Source: Aphrophora alni (taxonomy: Eukaryota > Arthropoda > Insecta > Hemiptera > Aphrophoridae). Taken from it: a stretch of 64,000 nucleotides of DNA. The DNA lies in assembly GCA_963513935.1 (NCBI GenBank), contig OY740772.1, positions 8,946,607 to 9,010,606 on the forward strand. The letters run 5' to 3'. This document shows, piece after piece, positions 22,481 through 33,248 of this stretch (within the stretch, counting starts at the first letter, position 1; every line of letters starts with the position of its first letter). The notes beneath the pieces were generated by a model. That model did not search any database and had not been told where the DNA came from. It saw only the letters and a list, made by a program, of their open reading frames with translations. The translations under genes and the position numbers were made by a program.

Positions 22481-24086
22481 GCGTAACAAAACTAAAAATA
22501 AACCGTCTATAGAGATATTACAAAAAACTTAAATTCTCAATGGTTGTAAAGAATTTTGTTAAAATTGTACTTCTATATAAAAATATTGTCCTTAAGAAAT
22601 ACTTCGAAAACAATTCAGTAATAAACCAAATTATTATTTGTCTTTCTCACATATTAAAACAATTAATATCCCATCGGGTTTTTAAATATTTGGCACAACA
22701 TTTTTTATGAACGCCATATTGAAACGGTTGAGTGAAAATTTTACATTTTTTTTTTTTTGGTATAGGAAACAAATAGTAAAACAGATTATTGAAAACATAG
22801 TATCGATATTTAAATCTGTTCTGGATATAAATCGTGTTTTTGAGAGAAAAACAACCAACAGACTCAGAAAACGAATATTTTGATTTATTTTGTTGTTCAA
22901 AATAATTTAACATCCTGTAGGAATTTTAAAACTCAAAATGTATTCTGGAGGTCATTTTGTTGTTTATTTGATGATCAAGGATATCTACAAGGTCGGCTGC
23001 AAACGTTATATTCCCAAATAAAATTAAAACCATAACCAAACTAATTAAATAATAACCAAATCTATGTGTTATGTATGAATTTTTGCAAAGAAATAATACA
23101 ACAAAAATATTAAAACAAGAACTACTGTCTTACCCTGTAATTGAAGTCTCTAATTTATACTTGGTACACAAAACAGTCTGACCACTGAGTTTTTTTTTAG
23201 AAATGTGTTATTAGATCATGCAAAAAACCGACTCGCTTAATTAATAATTCCTTAACGGTAGAAATATTTAAACTTCTAAATATAGACAAAGTTAATTGTT
23301 TTTACGATCCAAATAACATTTTTAATGTTTTTATAGCAATATTTTACAAAAAGTGATATTTCTCTATATACTCATACCTAAACAGGTTTCCCGTTAAACA
23401 TATACCTTGTAATATCAAGGAAGCAGTTTCCTTAATACTTCTCATTATTTTAATTTCGTGTAAACGTTACAAAATAACAGGTTTGTTGATTAACTGTGGT
23501 CTGATGAAGGTAAGCAATGATTCATTTGTGGACACATTATTATATTACTCATTTATCAAGATTTTTACCTGTAGAAAGTTCTTCGATCGTAGCCTTTAGA
23601 ATAGATGGAATTATGTAGCTTATTTATCTTAACTATACTAAGAATTCAACATATTAAAGTAAAATATTTTATTTTAAAATTAAAAGTTTAATTACTGTAA
23701 TCTGTTTTATAGAAACGCCTGCGGACACCCAAGAACATGGTGTGTGTCATTGTTGTAATTGTGTAAGCTAATTGTCATTCTTAGCTAATTTTATGTGTAT
23801 CAGTATGTAAGCTTGATCATTTGACAATTAATTATGTTAACCAGAATAATCGGTAGGTAAGTATACAATTGGCAACCCATTTACAAATAAAATAAACTGT
23901 TTTTGAGTAACTTTTTACACCTTGGAGAGAATCACTTATTATGCGCAACATTAAAATCTGTATACAAACCGGATGATATTCAAGAGTTCTATTATGTATA
24001 AATACTGCAGAAAACATTGTAGTAACTTCCTCAAATATACATGAACAACAACAAATTTACTCAGTAAGTCTTCTTGGCAATTCATA
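22481..24086. other. AT-rich DNA, no gene recognised
   Basis: Open frames at 22647-22913, 22682-22900 and 23832-24017 (all -) are Asn/Lys/Ile/Phe/Tyr-rich with no recognisable motif. I treat them as chance. Confidence 0.45.
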
Positions 24087-24778
24087 GAGAGTGCCCCAAA
24101 AAGGACCTTACAACTTTGTAAATAAATTTCAATTTATTCAGACTACTTACAGAGTTAGTTTTGACGTCACTTTGTAGCAAATTAGATCAAAATTCGACTC
24201 ACGTAGTGAGTTTTACAGAATAACAAGTGATCTAGTGATACAGTAGTTGTATAAACGATGGCTGCCTTCACGTTCCTCAGCGCGCTCGATGTGTGTTTTG
24301 GTTTGAAGAATCAAAGTTTGTGATAATTGTGCAACGGAATTTTCGTACCGAGTATGACAAAGAACCTCCATTTATGACTGGCGGAAGAGTTTTGTTGAAA
24401 CTGGGTGTTCAGTAAGCCATATTAAATCTTCATTGCCACCGCGTGTATGACGATGACGTAGAGAAAATGAGGCAAAGCTTGTTTAACAGTCCTACAAAAT
24501 CAATCCGACGAGCTGGGCGTTCCACGTGCGTGTTTAGCGTGTGTTGAGAGAACATTTGCATTTTAACAATGGTGCAAGAACTAAAAAACAATGATAGGGT
24601 TGCTCGTACGGAGTTTTGTGGGAAGTGTTACATAGATTGGATGAAGACTAGGATTTAATTGCAAACATAATCTTCAGCGATGAGTCGCCTTTCCTTGTAA
24701 GTGGTAAAGTGAATACTGTCGGATTTGGAGCAGTAAAAATCCACCACAATCCCTGGACCATGTTCGTGACAGCCTAAA
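24087..24778 (+). pseudogene. Mariner/IS630-type transposase pseudogene
   Basis: The terminus at 24087 reads GAGAGTGCCCCAAAAAGGAC. The degraded transposase follows: QRNFRTEYDKEPP (about 24330), the HTH region with FVETGCSVSHIKSS, and VQELKNNDRVARTEFC. Then comes NIIFSDESPFLVSGKVN (about 24666-24715), with the first catalytic Asp of the DDE triad in FSDES. It ends with CRIWS and DHVRDSL. Several frameshifts and stops interrupt it. The C-terminal half, including the remaining catalytic residues, is missing because the sequence switches at about 24778 to an inverted Jockey fragment. It is non-functional. The family is inferred from the FSDES..F.VSGKVN..NCRIW motif. Confidence 0.85.
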
Positions 24779-25560
24779 AACTCGATGTTATGGTGCTTAT
24801 GCAATCTTTCTTCATGCTTCCTAGCAAATCGCCGAACCTCTTCATAAACTGTAGCAATTTGTAAATCCTTATGGAGATCATCATTGCGTATGTACCATGG
24901 GGCATTAACAATGCCCCTCAGAACTTTATTTTGATATGTTTGAATAATTTTGATGTTGCTTCTTTTTGCACAGCCCCAAAGCTGCACACCATATGTCCAG
25001 ATAGGTTTTAGGACTTGTTTATAAAGTAATAGTTTATTGTGCACTGATAGCTCTGAATGCCGCCCAAGAAGCCAATGCATTTTCCTTAGTTTGAGATTTA
25101 GTTAATTACGTTTCTTTTTAACATGTACCTTCCATCGCAATCTTGCGTCTAGTGTCATGCCCAAGTATTTTGCATTATTGTCTTGTGGGATGACTTGTTG
25201 ATTGACAACCACTGGGAGATAATTGGTTTTTCTGTTAGTAAAATGAACATGAACGGATTTTGTCTAATTCAGCTTTATTCGCCATCTTTTAGTCCACTTA
25301 CAAATTCGATTGACAGCTATCTGCAGCCTTCCAGTAGACTCCTCAATGCTATTTCCTTTTGACATAACAGCAGTATCATCTGCAAATGTAGCAACGATGG
25401 CCTCATCACAGACTGGAATATCACTTGTATAGAGCAAGTACAAGAAGGGCCCCAACACACTTCTTTGTGGAACTCCAGCAGATACCCGCTTCAGAGTAAC
25501 TATCTTCATACTTGATTCGAAAGTGCTTGCCTGAAATATAGGACTTCAACAATTGACCAA
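24779..25560 (-). pseudogene. Jockey-clade RT fragment with FADD motif
   Basis: A single minus-strand frame runs through AGVPQRSVLGPFLYLLYTSD, then ATFADDTAVMS (catalytic Asp pair), NRICKWTKRWRIKLN, AKYLGMTLDARLRWK, LLLYKQVLKPIWTYGVQLWG and YQNKVLRGI, ending at KHHNIEFL. It covers RT motifs around the active site plus thumb and tail. Two in-frame stops (just after WRIKLN and after VKKKRN) inactivate it. It is homologous to the fragment at 2540-3156 but extends further upstream and lacks the last about 25 codons and the 3' UTR. The upstream end is truncated near 25560, just before a 30-bp tandem repeat. The open frame running past 24778 into the mariner is a fusion artefact. Confidence 0.9.
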
Positions 25561-25600
25561 CACAGAAGATTGACACAAATCATCACCATCAACAATCGTT

Positions 25601-25720
25601 ATACAATAAATAAAAGATAAACAAATCAATATACAATAAATAAAAGATAAACAAATCAATATACAATAAATAAAAGATAAACAAATCAATATACAATAAA
25701 TAAAAGATTAACATATCGGT
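25601..25720. repeat. Tandem repeat, four 30-bp units
   Basis: ATACAATAAATAAAAGATAA starts at 25601, 25631, 25661 and 25691, each followed by ACAAATCAAT in the first three units. The last unit has diverged. It lies about 40 bp from the truncated 5' side of the Jockey fragment. Confidence 0.95.
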
Positions 25721-26000
25721 ATGGTTTACAATACAAGATAAACATTCCTGGCTATCGGTGTACTATGCTAACCTTTTGATATAATCTTATATCTATATAT
25801 ATTCCTTACATTTTACGAAATTAATTTAAAATATGTTTTTATTGACTTTTCAAAATCAAGAACAAAGAATTAAAAAAATTCTAAATATAAAAATATTCAA
25901 TTTTTCCATCATAATATTTTAATAAATAGATTATCCTGTGTTAGGTAAAGAAGTAAATATTATTTACAACTTAACAAAAGAAAAATATTTCCAAAATAAA
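25721..26000. other. AT-rich DNA
   Basis: No gene is seen. The right end carries the conserved T-rich trailer (on the minus strand TTTATTTTGG) of the next tRNA. Confidence 0.5.
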
Positions 26001-26072
26001 GGGCCTCTCCGGGATTTGAACCCGGGACCTCCTGCACCCAAAGCAGGAATCATACCCCTAGACCAAGAGGCC
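26001..26072 (-). tRNA. tRNA-Pro(TGG), copy 4
   Basis: It differs from the other intact copies by one base in the 3' acceptor strand (AGAGGCC instead of AGGGGCC). This converts the usual T-G pair to a T-A pair and makes the 7-bp acceptor stem fully Watson-Crick. Anticodon TGG and both boxes are unchanged. A T4 terminator follows in TTTATTTTGG. The upstream block is conserved. Confidence 0.97.
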
Positions 26073-26790
26073 ACCTGTGTTAAATATCAATAACAATAAC
26101 AGACCAATAATGTGAAAGTATGCCTATATATAAAACTAAACACTTCGACGCTATAAATGGTAATTATGTGAAATCCATGTCGAGCTAGTCTATTCCAACC
26201 ACTTAAAACCTTACTTCTAAACTTAGACACTTCTACTTCTATGTGGGATGCATATATGAAAGATTTCCCACATATTACATCAGGTTATGTTTACCTGTCG
26301 GTATGAAAGTGGTAATATTTCAGACGGTTATATGGACCAGTTTGGCCTTGTGCTGCGAATCCTAATAAAAGTTCAGTATAACTGAACGTTTTTCAGTATG
26401 AACCGGTTTTAATATATATAAACTCTTCTATCATTTATTTTTACAGTACTTTAAAATTGATATGTACAATTTTTTCAACAGTTCCCGTTCTTTTTACAAT
26501 TAAAGAAAATTTATTAAACGATTAAATCAAACAGGATCATCAATTATCAAAATATTGAGACGGAAATATTTTAGCCTCCGAATATTCATTGTTCTTCTCA
26601 ATAAGTAACGGTATAATTAAACAGCCCTTCGTGTAAATTTTCATTCACAAAATGAAACCTTTATGTGCAATTGACATTTGGAAATCTGGTTCTTGATAAA
26701 TGAAGAAGAATGTCGAACATGCATTTGGGAAAGGTTAATAATACGTCAAAGATATCATATGAGAAAAATAAAATATAGACTTTAGGATCA
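26073..26790. other. Intergenic DNA, nothing recognised
   Basis: Apart from the conserved tRNA upstream block at the left edge, no feature is visible. Confidence 0.45.
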
Positions 26791-26809
26791 AACCGCAGTA
26801 TACCATGAA

Positions 26810-27010
26810 TAGGATATACTTACGGTCAAAAAGGTTGAGAGGCACCGTTGTGAAGAGATTGGAGGGGTTGAAATAACTGTAGAGCTAGGTGGACGAAGAT
26901 TTAGAAGAAATGTAAGGAAGACCTGAGGAATTTGGAATTGAGAATGGTGATGTAAAGCTGCTAATTGGAGAGACAGGATGAGCACAGGCTAAAGCTCAAC
27001 GGTAGCATTA
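26810..27010 (+). pseudogene. Possible non-LTR RT C-terminus remnant
   Basis: In the plus direction a frame reads RRFRRNVRKT, then (after stops) CKAANWRDRMSTG. This resembles the short C-terminal tail of CR1/RTE-type retrotransposons, where W...V..DL..LGI..W...A.DR..WR is common. Similar remnants are at 30270-30470 and 41740-41945. It is short and stop-ridden, so this is only a suggestion. The minus-strand open frame here is an antisense frame. Confidence 0.25.
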
Positions 27011-27307
27011 ATAACAGAGGGTATAGAATGTTATGTCAGTTAAAGGCCACCTAATATGAGGATCAATGTTTAACATAGAAATATATTACAATAAATGAAT
27101 GGAGGCTGATTTATTACATCTCAACATGGATGGTTAGACAGCTTTTAAAACGCTTCTAGAATATTGGCAGAAATACACTGCAGTCAATTGAGATTAGTGC
27201 AAATTGGTTTCTCTTTATTATTTTTTTAAATAAAATTATTTGAAGTAAATATAGTTTCCATTTGAAATGTTTTAAATCTTAAAAAGTAAAATCGTAACTA
27301 ATTCCAC

Positions 27308-27379
27308 GTGGTCTTCTGCGATTTGAACCAGAAAACTTCTACGTCCAAATCAAGAATTATACTTCTAGACCAATAGCCC
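27308..27379 (-). pseudogene. tRNA-Pro pseudogene, tandem unit 1
   Basis: It aligns end to end with the 72-nt tRNA-Pro but has many substitutions that break the acceptor, anticodon and T stems. The anticodon position is changed (TTTGGAC in the loop region). The B-box core is partly kept (GGTTCAAATC). The conserved upstream block is still recognisable on its 5' side (plus 27380-27440), so it descends from the same duplicated unit. Confidence 0.85.
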
Positions 27380-27530
27380 ACTTGTGTTAAATATTAATAA
27401 CAACAACAGAGCAATTTTTGTGAAAGTAAGACTAGTTTGTGAACTGAAGTAAACAGTCCAAGGTTGATGAATTCATGTGTATTCTTCACTAACAAAAAAA
27501 ATAAAACTCTCAAGAAACTATAAACATTCT

Positions 27531-27644
27531 CACTGTAAATACTCATGTATTTATGTTTAACAATAATCGATAATGTAATAAATCCTTTACTAAACCAAGA
27601 CGATAAGTTATTTATAATTTACTCAAAAAAAATCTTAAAATTAA
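27531..27644. repeat. 114-bp segment duplicated at 30759-30872
   Basis: From CACTGTAAATACTCATGTAT to the base before the tRNA-like sequence, this matches 30759-30872 with about four or five substitutions and no indel (constant offset 3228). It is the 3'-trailer side of a tRNA-Pro unit and shows a comparatively recent duplication. Confidence 0.93.
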
Positions 27645-27716
27645 GGGCCCCTCGGGGATTTGAACCCGGAATCTCCTTCACCCAAAGCAGGAATTATATC
27701 CTTAGACCAAGAGCCC
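27645..27716 (-). pseudogene. tRNA-Pro pseudogene, tandem unit 2
   Basis: It matches the intact gene at 64 of 72 positions. Changes fall in the T stem, anticodon stem, D arm (including the A box) and the 5' end of the acceptor (GGGCTC on the gene strand instead of GGCCTC). Anticodon TGG is retained. It lies exactly 337 bp from the previous copy, giving a tandem arrangement. The open frame 27545-27727 translates through its antisense and is not a protein gene. Confidence 0.85.
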
Positions 27717-27912
27717 ACTTGTATTAAATATCAATAACAATAACAGAACAATTTTTGTGAAAGTAACACTAATTCATGATTTAATGTATAAATTCAAGTT
27801 TCATGAATTTACGTGTACTCATCTCCAATGGAGCAAAATTTTACATAAACTAAACATTCTCACTGTAAATATATTTAAGTTTAACAATTACCAACGCAAA
27901 AGAAATTATCTT

Positions 27913-28182
27913 TAGATACAATAAAACTCGAACACAAGATCTCACAAAAATTACGTTTACTTAATCAAACATCAAACGCTTTTCAACGGCAAAATGGCCA
28001 TCCTCAGTAATACAGAACTACAATAACTAAACTATATATATATATCAGTTACCGGTGGAGTTATAGTTTAGCTATTTGCTCATGTATCACTGAGGACAGC
28101 GACTTTGTTGTTGAAACGCGTTTGATTAAGTACTGTAAACGTAATTTTCGCCAAATATTGTGTTCCAGTTTTATTCTATCTA
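27913..28182. repeat. Inverted repeat (foldback), arms ~100 bp
   Basis: The left arm 27913-28013 (GATACAATAAAACTCGAACA, then AAAATTACGTTTAC, ACTTAATCAAAC, GCTTTTCAACGGCAAAATGG) is complementary, with mismatches and small indels, to 28084-28182. The inner ends hold CCTCAGTAATAC and GTATCACTGAGG. The spacer contains a short (TA)n. It splits the tandem array of tRNA-Pro units. Confidence 0.85.
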
Positions 28183-28252
28183 ATATTATCTCACAAATAA
28201 AATATTTTAAAAAAATATTAAAAAATTACCCAAAGCAAATATTTGTAGAATA

Positions 28253-28324
28253 GGGCCCCTCTGAGATTTGAATATTACACCTATAATTCCCAAAGCAAGA
28301 AGAAAACACATAGGCCAAAATATC
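28253..28324 (-). pseudogene. tRNA-Pro pseudogene, heavily decayed
   Basis: Only the acceptor end (GGGCCCCTCTGAGATTTGAA) and the anticodon loop block (TTCCCAAAGCA) are readable, in the correct spacing. The conserved upstream block follows on the plus strand (CACTTGTGTTAAATATCAAA), confirming common descent. The A box is lost. Confidence 0.75.
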
Positions 28325-28379
28325 ACTTGTGTTAAATATCAAAAACAAAAACAAAACAATTTGTTTGAGAGCAAGACTA

Positions 28380-29430
28380 GTTCTTAAGTGTGTAATATGT
28401 CACACTTGGTTAAACTACCCTACGCAAACCAGTGTTACCAAAATCTTATTGGAGAGGAATGTAAACCTGAAACGTGGTACCTGTAACATTATGTTACAAT
28501 CATAATGTAAATGATGAAAAAATTCAGAAATGTAAATTCATAATATTTTTCATTGTAATTTCAATATATTGGAATGCATATTTGCCGGCGTACAATTGCT
28601 TTTTAAGTTCATTCAAAGAAGGATCTATCTATCCATACATGGTTAACTGCAGCGAAATGATAATTTATTATAATATATTAAAACTGTTTCCTAAGTTAAA
28701 ATTAATTAAATTAGATGGGATGAATTCGATCGGAACTTTGCTGCAGTTGAGGTGAGGTAGGTCGGAGTACTTTCGTAAGGATGACGATGAGTGGTATCAT
28801 TGTTTTGATGAATTGTCCGGGAAAACGTTTTCAGATAGCTTTTATCAACACTTAGTTACAATATTCTTCATGGAATGTTTTTCTTGGAAGAGGTGAATGG
28901 GTAGTAATAGTTTTTTGTTATACATTCTTGCTGTTTTTGATTTAAGAATGACGTAAATCATATCTTTTTTACCAGTCACAATTAAGTTATATTTGTAAAT
29001 AAAAATATCTTAGCAATAATTGTTATCTACTACTGAAAGTTTTTTTCAGTATAACGGTAACAATAAAAACACCTCTTATTACAGTATCTAGAACATCGCT
29101 TGGAACCACATGAAATTTTATTTCTGGACATCTTACTTAAGGTTAATTTTTAAGTAGAAATCAAAATCATTTCGATGATTGGATGTCTTCAACAACTTCG
29201 GCTATTGTTTTTTCTTTCCTGTTCATATATAAATATCATCAAGTTGTTTCATTGGGAAAACAAGTTAAGTTATATACTGGAGATTAATTTATATATTTAG
29301 GAATAAAATCCTGTTTATTATACTGGACGGCTGCATGGGTAAGTTTCGTTTTAGTGAAGAATATCTTTAGTTAACGTTGTAAACTTAGATTAGCTACCAC
29401 AACACCTTTCCATTAATCACACTTTAATGA
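28380..29430. other. AT-rich DNA, no gene recognised
   Basis: The 93-codon frame at 28474-28755 is the longest here but is Asn/Ile/Tyr/Lys-rich and has no recognisable motif. I do not annotate it as a gene. Confidence 0.4.
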
Positions 29431-29434
29431 GTGC

Positions 29435-29660
29435 AGGCCCTGAGGTACGCTGCTAAATCTACTCCTTTTTGCGTAGTCTTGAGTTAGATCCCTCTCTTCC
29501 ACCTTTCCTATCAGAGGTTTCTTGAGCAACTCTTGTTCTCTTTCGACCCAGACGAGATTAGAGTATTCCAGCAAGTAGAAGTTTTTATTTTATCTTCTTT
29601 TATGGCGATGCATGACCTAGAGGTTTTTTTACTTTTAAACAACAAGACAAGGACTTCTTT
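29435..29660 (+). repeat. SINE-like repeat copy
   Basis: It carries CTAAATCTACTCC, GAGTTAGATCCCTCTCTTCC, CTTTCCTATCAGAGGTTTCT, CAACTCTTGTTCTCTTTCGA, TTAGAGTATTCCAGCAAGTA and ATGACCTAGAGG followed by AAACAACAAGACAAGG. It is one of the most complete copies of the family. Confidence 0.8.
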
Positions 29661-30140
29661 TAAATTCTCTTTATCGCACTAACTTACAGAATATTTTTTA
29701 CTATCAGAATAATAATTCCTACTTTGTTAGTTTAAGAACATTTATACCACAGTGACAAAACGCCTTATTTTTCAAAAAGCATTATCAGTAGAAACAAGTT
29801 ATTTGAGTAAAAATAAAATATTTACAATTACGTGATGCCAAGTAGATAAGCACACCCAGTAAAAGCACTTGAGTATGAATCATTTCATTCCCTGTAGCAG
29901 AAATTTTTTTTTGATAACAGTGAATAATGAAGAAACAACAGAAATTGGGGGTAAAATTGACACCAGGAAATATATCTAAAGAGGGAATCAGTATTCGTTC
30001 ATAGTAGAAGAAAAGTGAAATTAGCTATATGTAAAATCCATTGTGTTGGTGTCCCACAAAGAAAAATGTTGACAAAGAAAGAGAAAAGTAGGGTAGGCAC
30101 TTGAAAAAAGGTAATAATGATGATGTGGTCCAGTAAGAGA
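29661..30140. other. Intergenic DNA, nothing recognised
   Basis: No gene or family repeat is visible. Confidence 0.4.
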
Positions 30141-30269
30141 AGGAGAAAGGTAGAGGTTAAGAACAGACACAAAATTTAGAATTATGTGGTGTTAATGACA
30201 GGAAGTCTTTGTTAGAGCATGTGGTGATAATCAAGGATGAAGGAGCACTAAAACAATCATGACAAGTTA

Positions 30270-30470
30270 ACAGGATTTAACGGAGGCCGAGAGAAGGGAA
30301 TCTGTTATCTGGGTGGTGTTAAAGGTTGATGGATATTGACGTACTTAGACGTGAGATGGTCGAGAAGAAGAGCTGCTAACAGAAGAGAGTGGCGTTTTTT
30401 ATTCCAAAATCCAAGGTTTACCTAGAGCTGTAGTACCACAAGGTATGGCATGTTAGCAGAGACAGAAGTT
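30270..30470 (+). pseudogene. Possible non-LTR RT C-terminus remnant
   Basis: A plus-strand frame reads DVRWSRRRAANRREWRFFIP followed by KSKVYLEL before stops. The W.RRAANRREWR pattern looks like the extreme C-terminus of CR1/RTE-type reverse transcriptases. No RT catalytic motif is present nearby. This is a suggestion only. Confidence 0.3.
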
Positions 30471-30758
30471 ATATAGAAGTGTAAGGTTAATTTTCAAGAA
30501 ATTATTTGGTCAAATTATACCTCTGACCGTAACGAATAATTGTCCCCAAAACGGGCTTGAAGCTGCTCAGTTAGAAAGGCACCAACACCCTCCGGATGCA
30601 TCATCGAATACTATACAAAAATTATAACCTTAAATATATTCAAATTGATTATTACCAATAGTCTTAATACATAGGCAACCCTGTTAAATAAAGAATTAAA
30701 AAAAATTATATTTAAAGTTTACAAAAATAAAAATATTTGTAAAATAAATTTGATTGAC

Positions 30759-30872
30759 CACTGTAAATACTCATGTATTTATGTTTAACAATAATCGATA
30801 ATGTAATAAATCCTTTACTAAACCAAGACGATAAGATATTTATAATTTACTCAAAAAATTTCTTAAAATAAA
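30759..30872. repeat. 114-bp duplicate of 27531-27644
   Basis: It is nearly identical to the trailer-side flank of the tRNA-Pro pseudogene at 27645-27716, and ends at the 3' end of an intact tRNA-Pro gene. Confidence 0.93.
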
Positions 30873-30944
30873 GGGCCCCTCCGGGATTTGAACCCGGGAC
30901 CTCCTGCACCCAAAGCAGGAATCATACCCCTAGACCAAGAGGCC
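30873..30944 (-). tRNA. tRNA-Pro(TGG), copy 5
   Basis: It is identical to copy 1. On its strand it is followed by TTTATTTTAAGAAATTTTTT, giving terminators, and preceded by the conserved upstream block. Its trailer flank is almost the same as that of the pseudogene at 27645, which makes the pair a useful comparison of gene and pseudogene. Confidence 0.97.
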
Positions 30945-32000
30945 ACTTGTGTTAAATACCAATAACAATAACAGAGGAATTATTGTGAAAGCAAGCCTAG
31001 ATATTGAACTAAAGTAAACATTCCACAGCTGTTACATATGAAATAAACAGTTTCCTAGTTAATTTACTGTATAAACACTTCATTTTAACCTAAAACGTAT
31101 TGTCCGTAATAAACTAACAACACTTAGGTAAATCAAAATTCAATATGTAATTCTTTTTTTGTTCGAAACAAAAATAACTACATCTTCTATATCCCGTACA
31201 CATCTTAAAAATTTTCTGTACGAACGAACTGTTTTCGGTTTTCTTGTAAGGTTTATAATTTTTTGGATTACATTACACATTTTAGTAATCAATATCTCAT
31301 TAGACGTCATCCTAATTTAAATTTAAATTTGTTTATGTTCCAATTTTTAATATTAAACGTTTCACTTTGTTTCGTTATTTTTGTTTTCTGATAAAAGCAA
31401 AGTGAACCTTTACAAAATGAAAACCATCAATTCATATTTTAAATTGAATTTAAGTTTTTTTGATGCACTTGTACTTTTAGCAATAATCAAACAACAACTA
31501 TAGTATTAATATTTTTGTTTTATTTTTCTATTTTGCTGAACTACTGATATATTTATAAATCGAAGCATCATGTTTCTCCACATTATATGAACATTTTTGG
31601 TACTTGAATTAAACCTCTACATATTTAATACTTTACGCTTTGCAAACGGTATAATCTATTCTTCTTCTTTTCGTAGAAAAAAAAAAAATTATCCAATAAC
31701 TAACAATATAGCATGTCAGTAAAAAAAAATGTAACACTTACATTACAATACAATAAAAAATGTATCATATTACTTGTCAAAATTTTTCTAAAGTTGGATA
31801 AATAACAAATTCTTTAAGAACACTCTGACGGGGACAACATATTTGTTGAAGAAAATTTAAAAAAGACCCATTTCGACGACTCGTCAAGAAAATTTTGAAC
31901 ATTACTGTAACTTAAAGGTCATAAAATAATGACCTCTTGTAAGGAATAAATTGAAATTGTCTCAAATAATAAAAGTAGCTCACCAATTAAACTTAATACT
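30945..32000. other. AT-rich DNA, nothing recognised beyond the tRNA flank
   Basis: The first about 60 bp are the conserved tRNA upstream block. The remainder is AT-rich with no gene. Confidence 0.45.
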
Positions 32001-32003
32001 TAA

Positions 32004-32111
32004 AGGATAAAATAAAGCAAAAGCTTAAAGTTTTTATCCGCAAGGCGAAACAATTGTAGCTCATTTATTATTAAATATTTAACTTTAAGCTTTTGTTTTA
32101 TTTTATCCTTG
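32004..32111. repeat. Hairpin repeat with GCAAGGCGAAA motif in the loop
   Basis: AAGGATAAAATAAAGCAAAA, continuing GCTTAAAGTTT (32004 on), is complementary to AACTTTAAGC, continuing TTTTGTTTTATTTTATCCTT (to about 32110). The loop holds CCGCAAGGCGAAAC and TGTAGCTC. The loop motif recurs at 15965-16065. Confidence 0.8.
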
Positions 32112-32950
32112 AATATGGAGTTTCAACAAGAAATATCTGCTATTACATTAAAGTTTAATACTTAAACTTTAAACTTAAATTTCAGACGAATCGAATTTTC
32201 CAAAATGGCCTGAATATTGAAAATATACTAAATTTATCATTGTAATAAGTACTGCATCTAACAGCTGATTAAATTGTTAAACTTTTTTTTATAATATTCT
32301 TTTTTTTATTATTCTTTTGACAAATGTATATAAAGTGTTTTATAGATTTTTTATTTATTTAATTTTTTTATACAAATATATAAATATTTACATAGTGGTG
32401 TATTTTTAGACAATTTCAGAAAATGTAAAAAAAAAACCAAGTAATCGTTTTTACAGATATGAATTCATCATTTAAAATGGAGGTATACTAGTTTTTGTTT
32501 GTTTGTTAATCAAGTACTCCGATTTCTCTTATATATTTTTTTTAATTAACACTGATAATTGTATATAATTTACAAGTATATGTTATATAATAAGAAATTA
32601 TCTTTATACAGAAAAATTCTGTTATCGTAGTTTTATATAAAAACGTATATTTATTTTGAGATTTTATGTATGACGAAACAATACAGTATAATCAACTACA
32701 GTAGAACCTACCACCTAAATACGTAAAAAATATTTTGCGCCTTCATTCTAGAATATGCTACTTATGATGCATTTGTGTTCGGCTCCTTGGGATAAATAAA
32801 TACTTAAGCTTCCTGAAAAACATGCGTTAATAGTTAGAGGAGAAAACTAATTATTGTGAAATAATCACAAAGTTAAATGTAGATTTTAATATTTGATTAT
32901 GTTTGTGATTAATGTAACAAAATGTATCAATTTGGATTTCACTTTAGTGT
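32112..32950. other. AT-rich DNA, no gene recognised
   Basis: No supportable feature. The frame at 32893-33135 runs into the SINE copy and is not a gene. Confidence 0.45.
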
Positions 32951-32954
32951 GTAC

Positions 32955-33165
32955 AGGTATAGCAGTCCCTAGGGGACTGCATCTACACCTTTTTCATGCT
33001 AGATTCCTTTCTTTCATTTTTACAATCCAGCCTCTCTTGACCAACTCGTGTTCTTTTCCACTTGGACGCTATTGGAGTAGAGGGGTAAGGAGTCTTTATT
33101 TTTTTGTTCCTTTCTTCCTTTTTATAAGGCGATGATGACCGAGAGGTTAAACAAAAAAAAACACG
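32955..33165 (+). repeat. SINE-like repeat copy
   Basis: It has ACTGCATCTACACC, GCTAGATTCC, CTCTCTTGACCAACTCGTGT, ATTGGAGTAGAGGGGTA, and GGCGATGATGACCGAGAGG near the 3' end, followed by an A-rich stretch. Confidence 0.75.
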
Positions 33166-33248
33166 ATTTAAATTAAATTAACAAGTTTGTTTAACAGGAT
33201 TTAAAGTGGAGTCAGGCTGGATTGCTAATGTTTTAACTTAATAAATGA

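Noticed and set aside
24655..24778. C-terminal extension of the Jockey frame ending in ERRLIAEDYVCN
   Set aside because: This part is the antisense of the mariner transposase (sense strand reads NIIFSDESPFLVSGK). The frame is a chance fusion across a junction.
27545..27727. 60-codon frame with RGFEPGISFTQSRNYILRPR
   Set aside because: It translates a tRNA-Pro pseudogene from its antisense strand.
28474..28755. 93-codon open frame
   Set aside because: Asn/Ile/Tyr/Lys-rich composition expected of AT-rich non-coding DNA, with no motif and no splice or promoter context.
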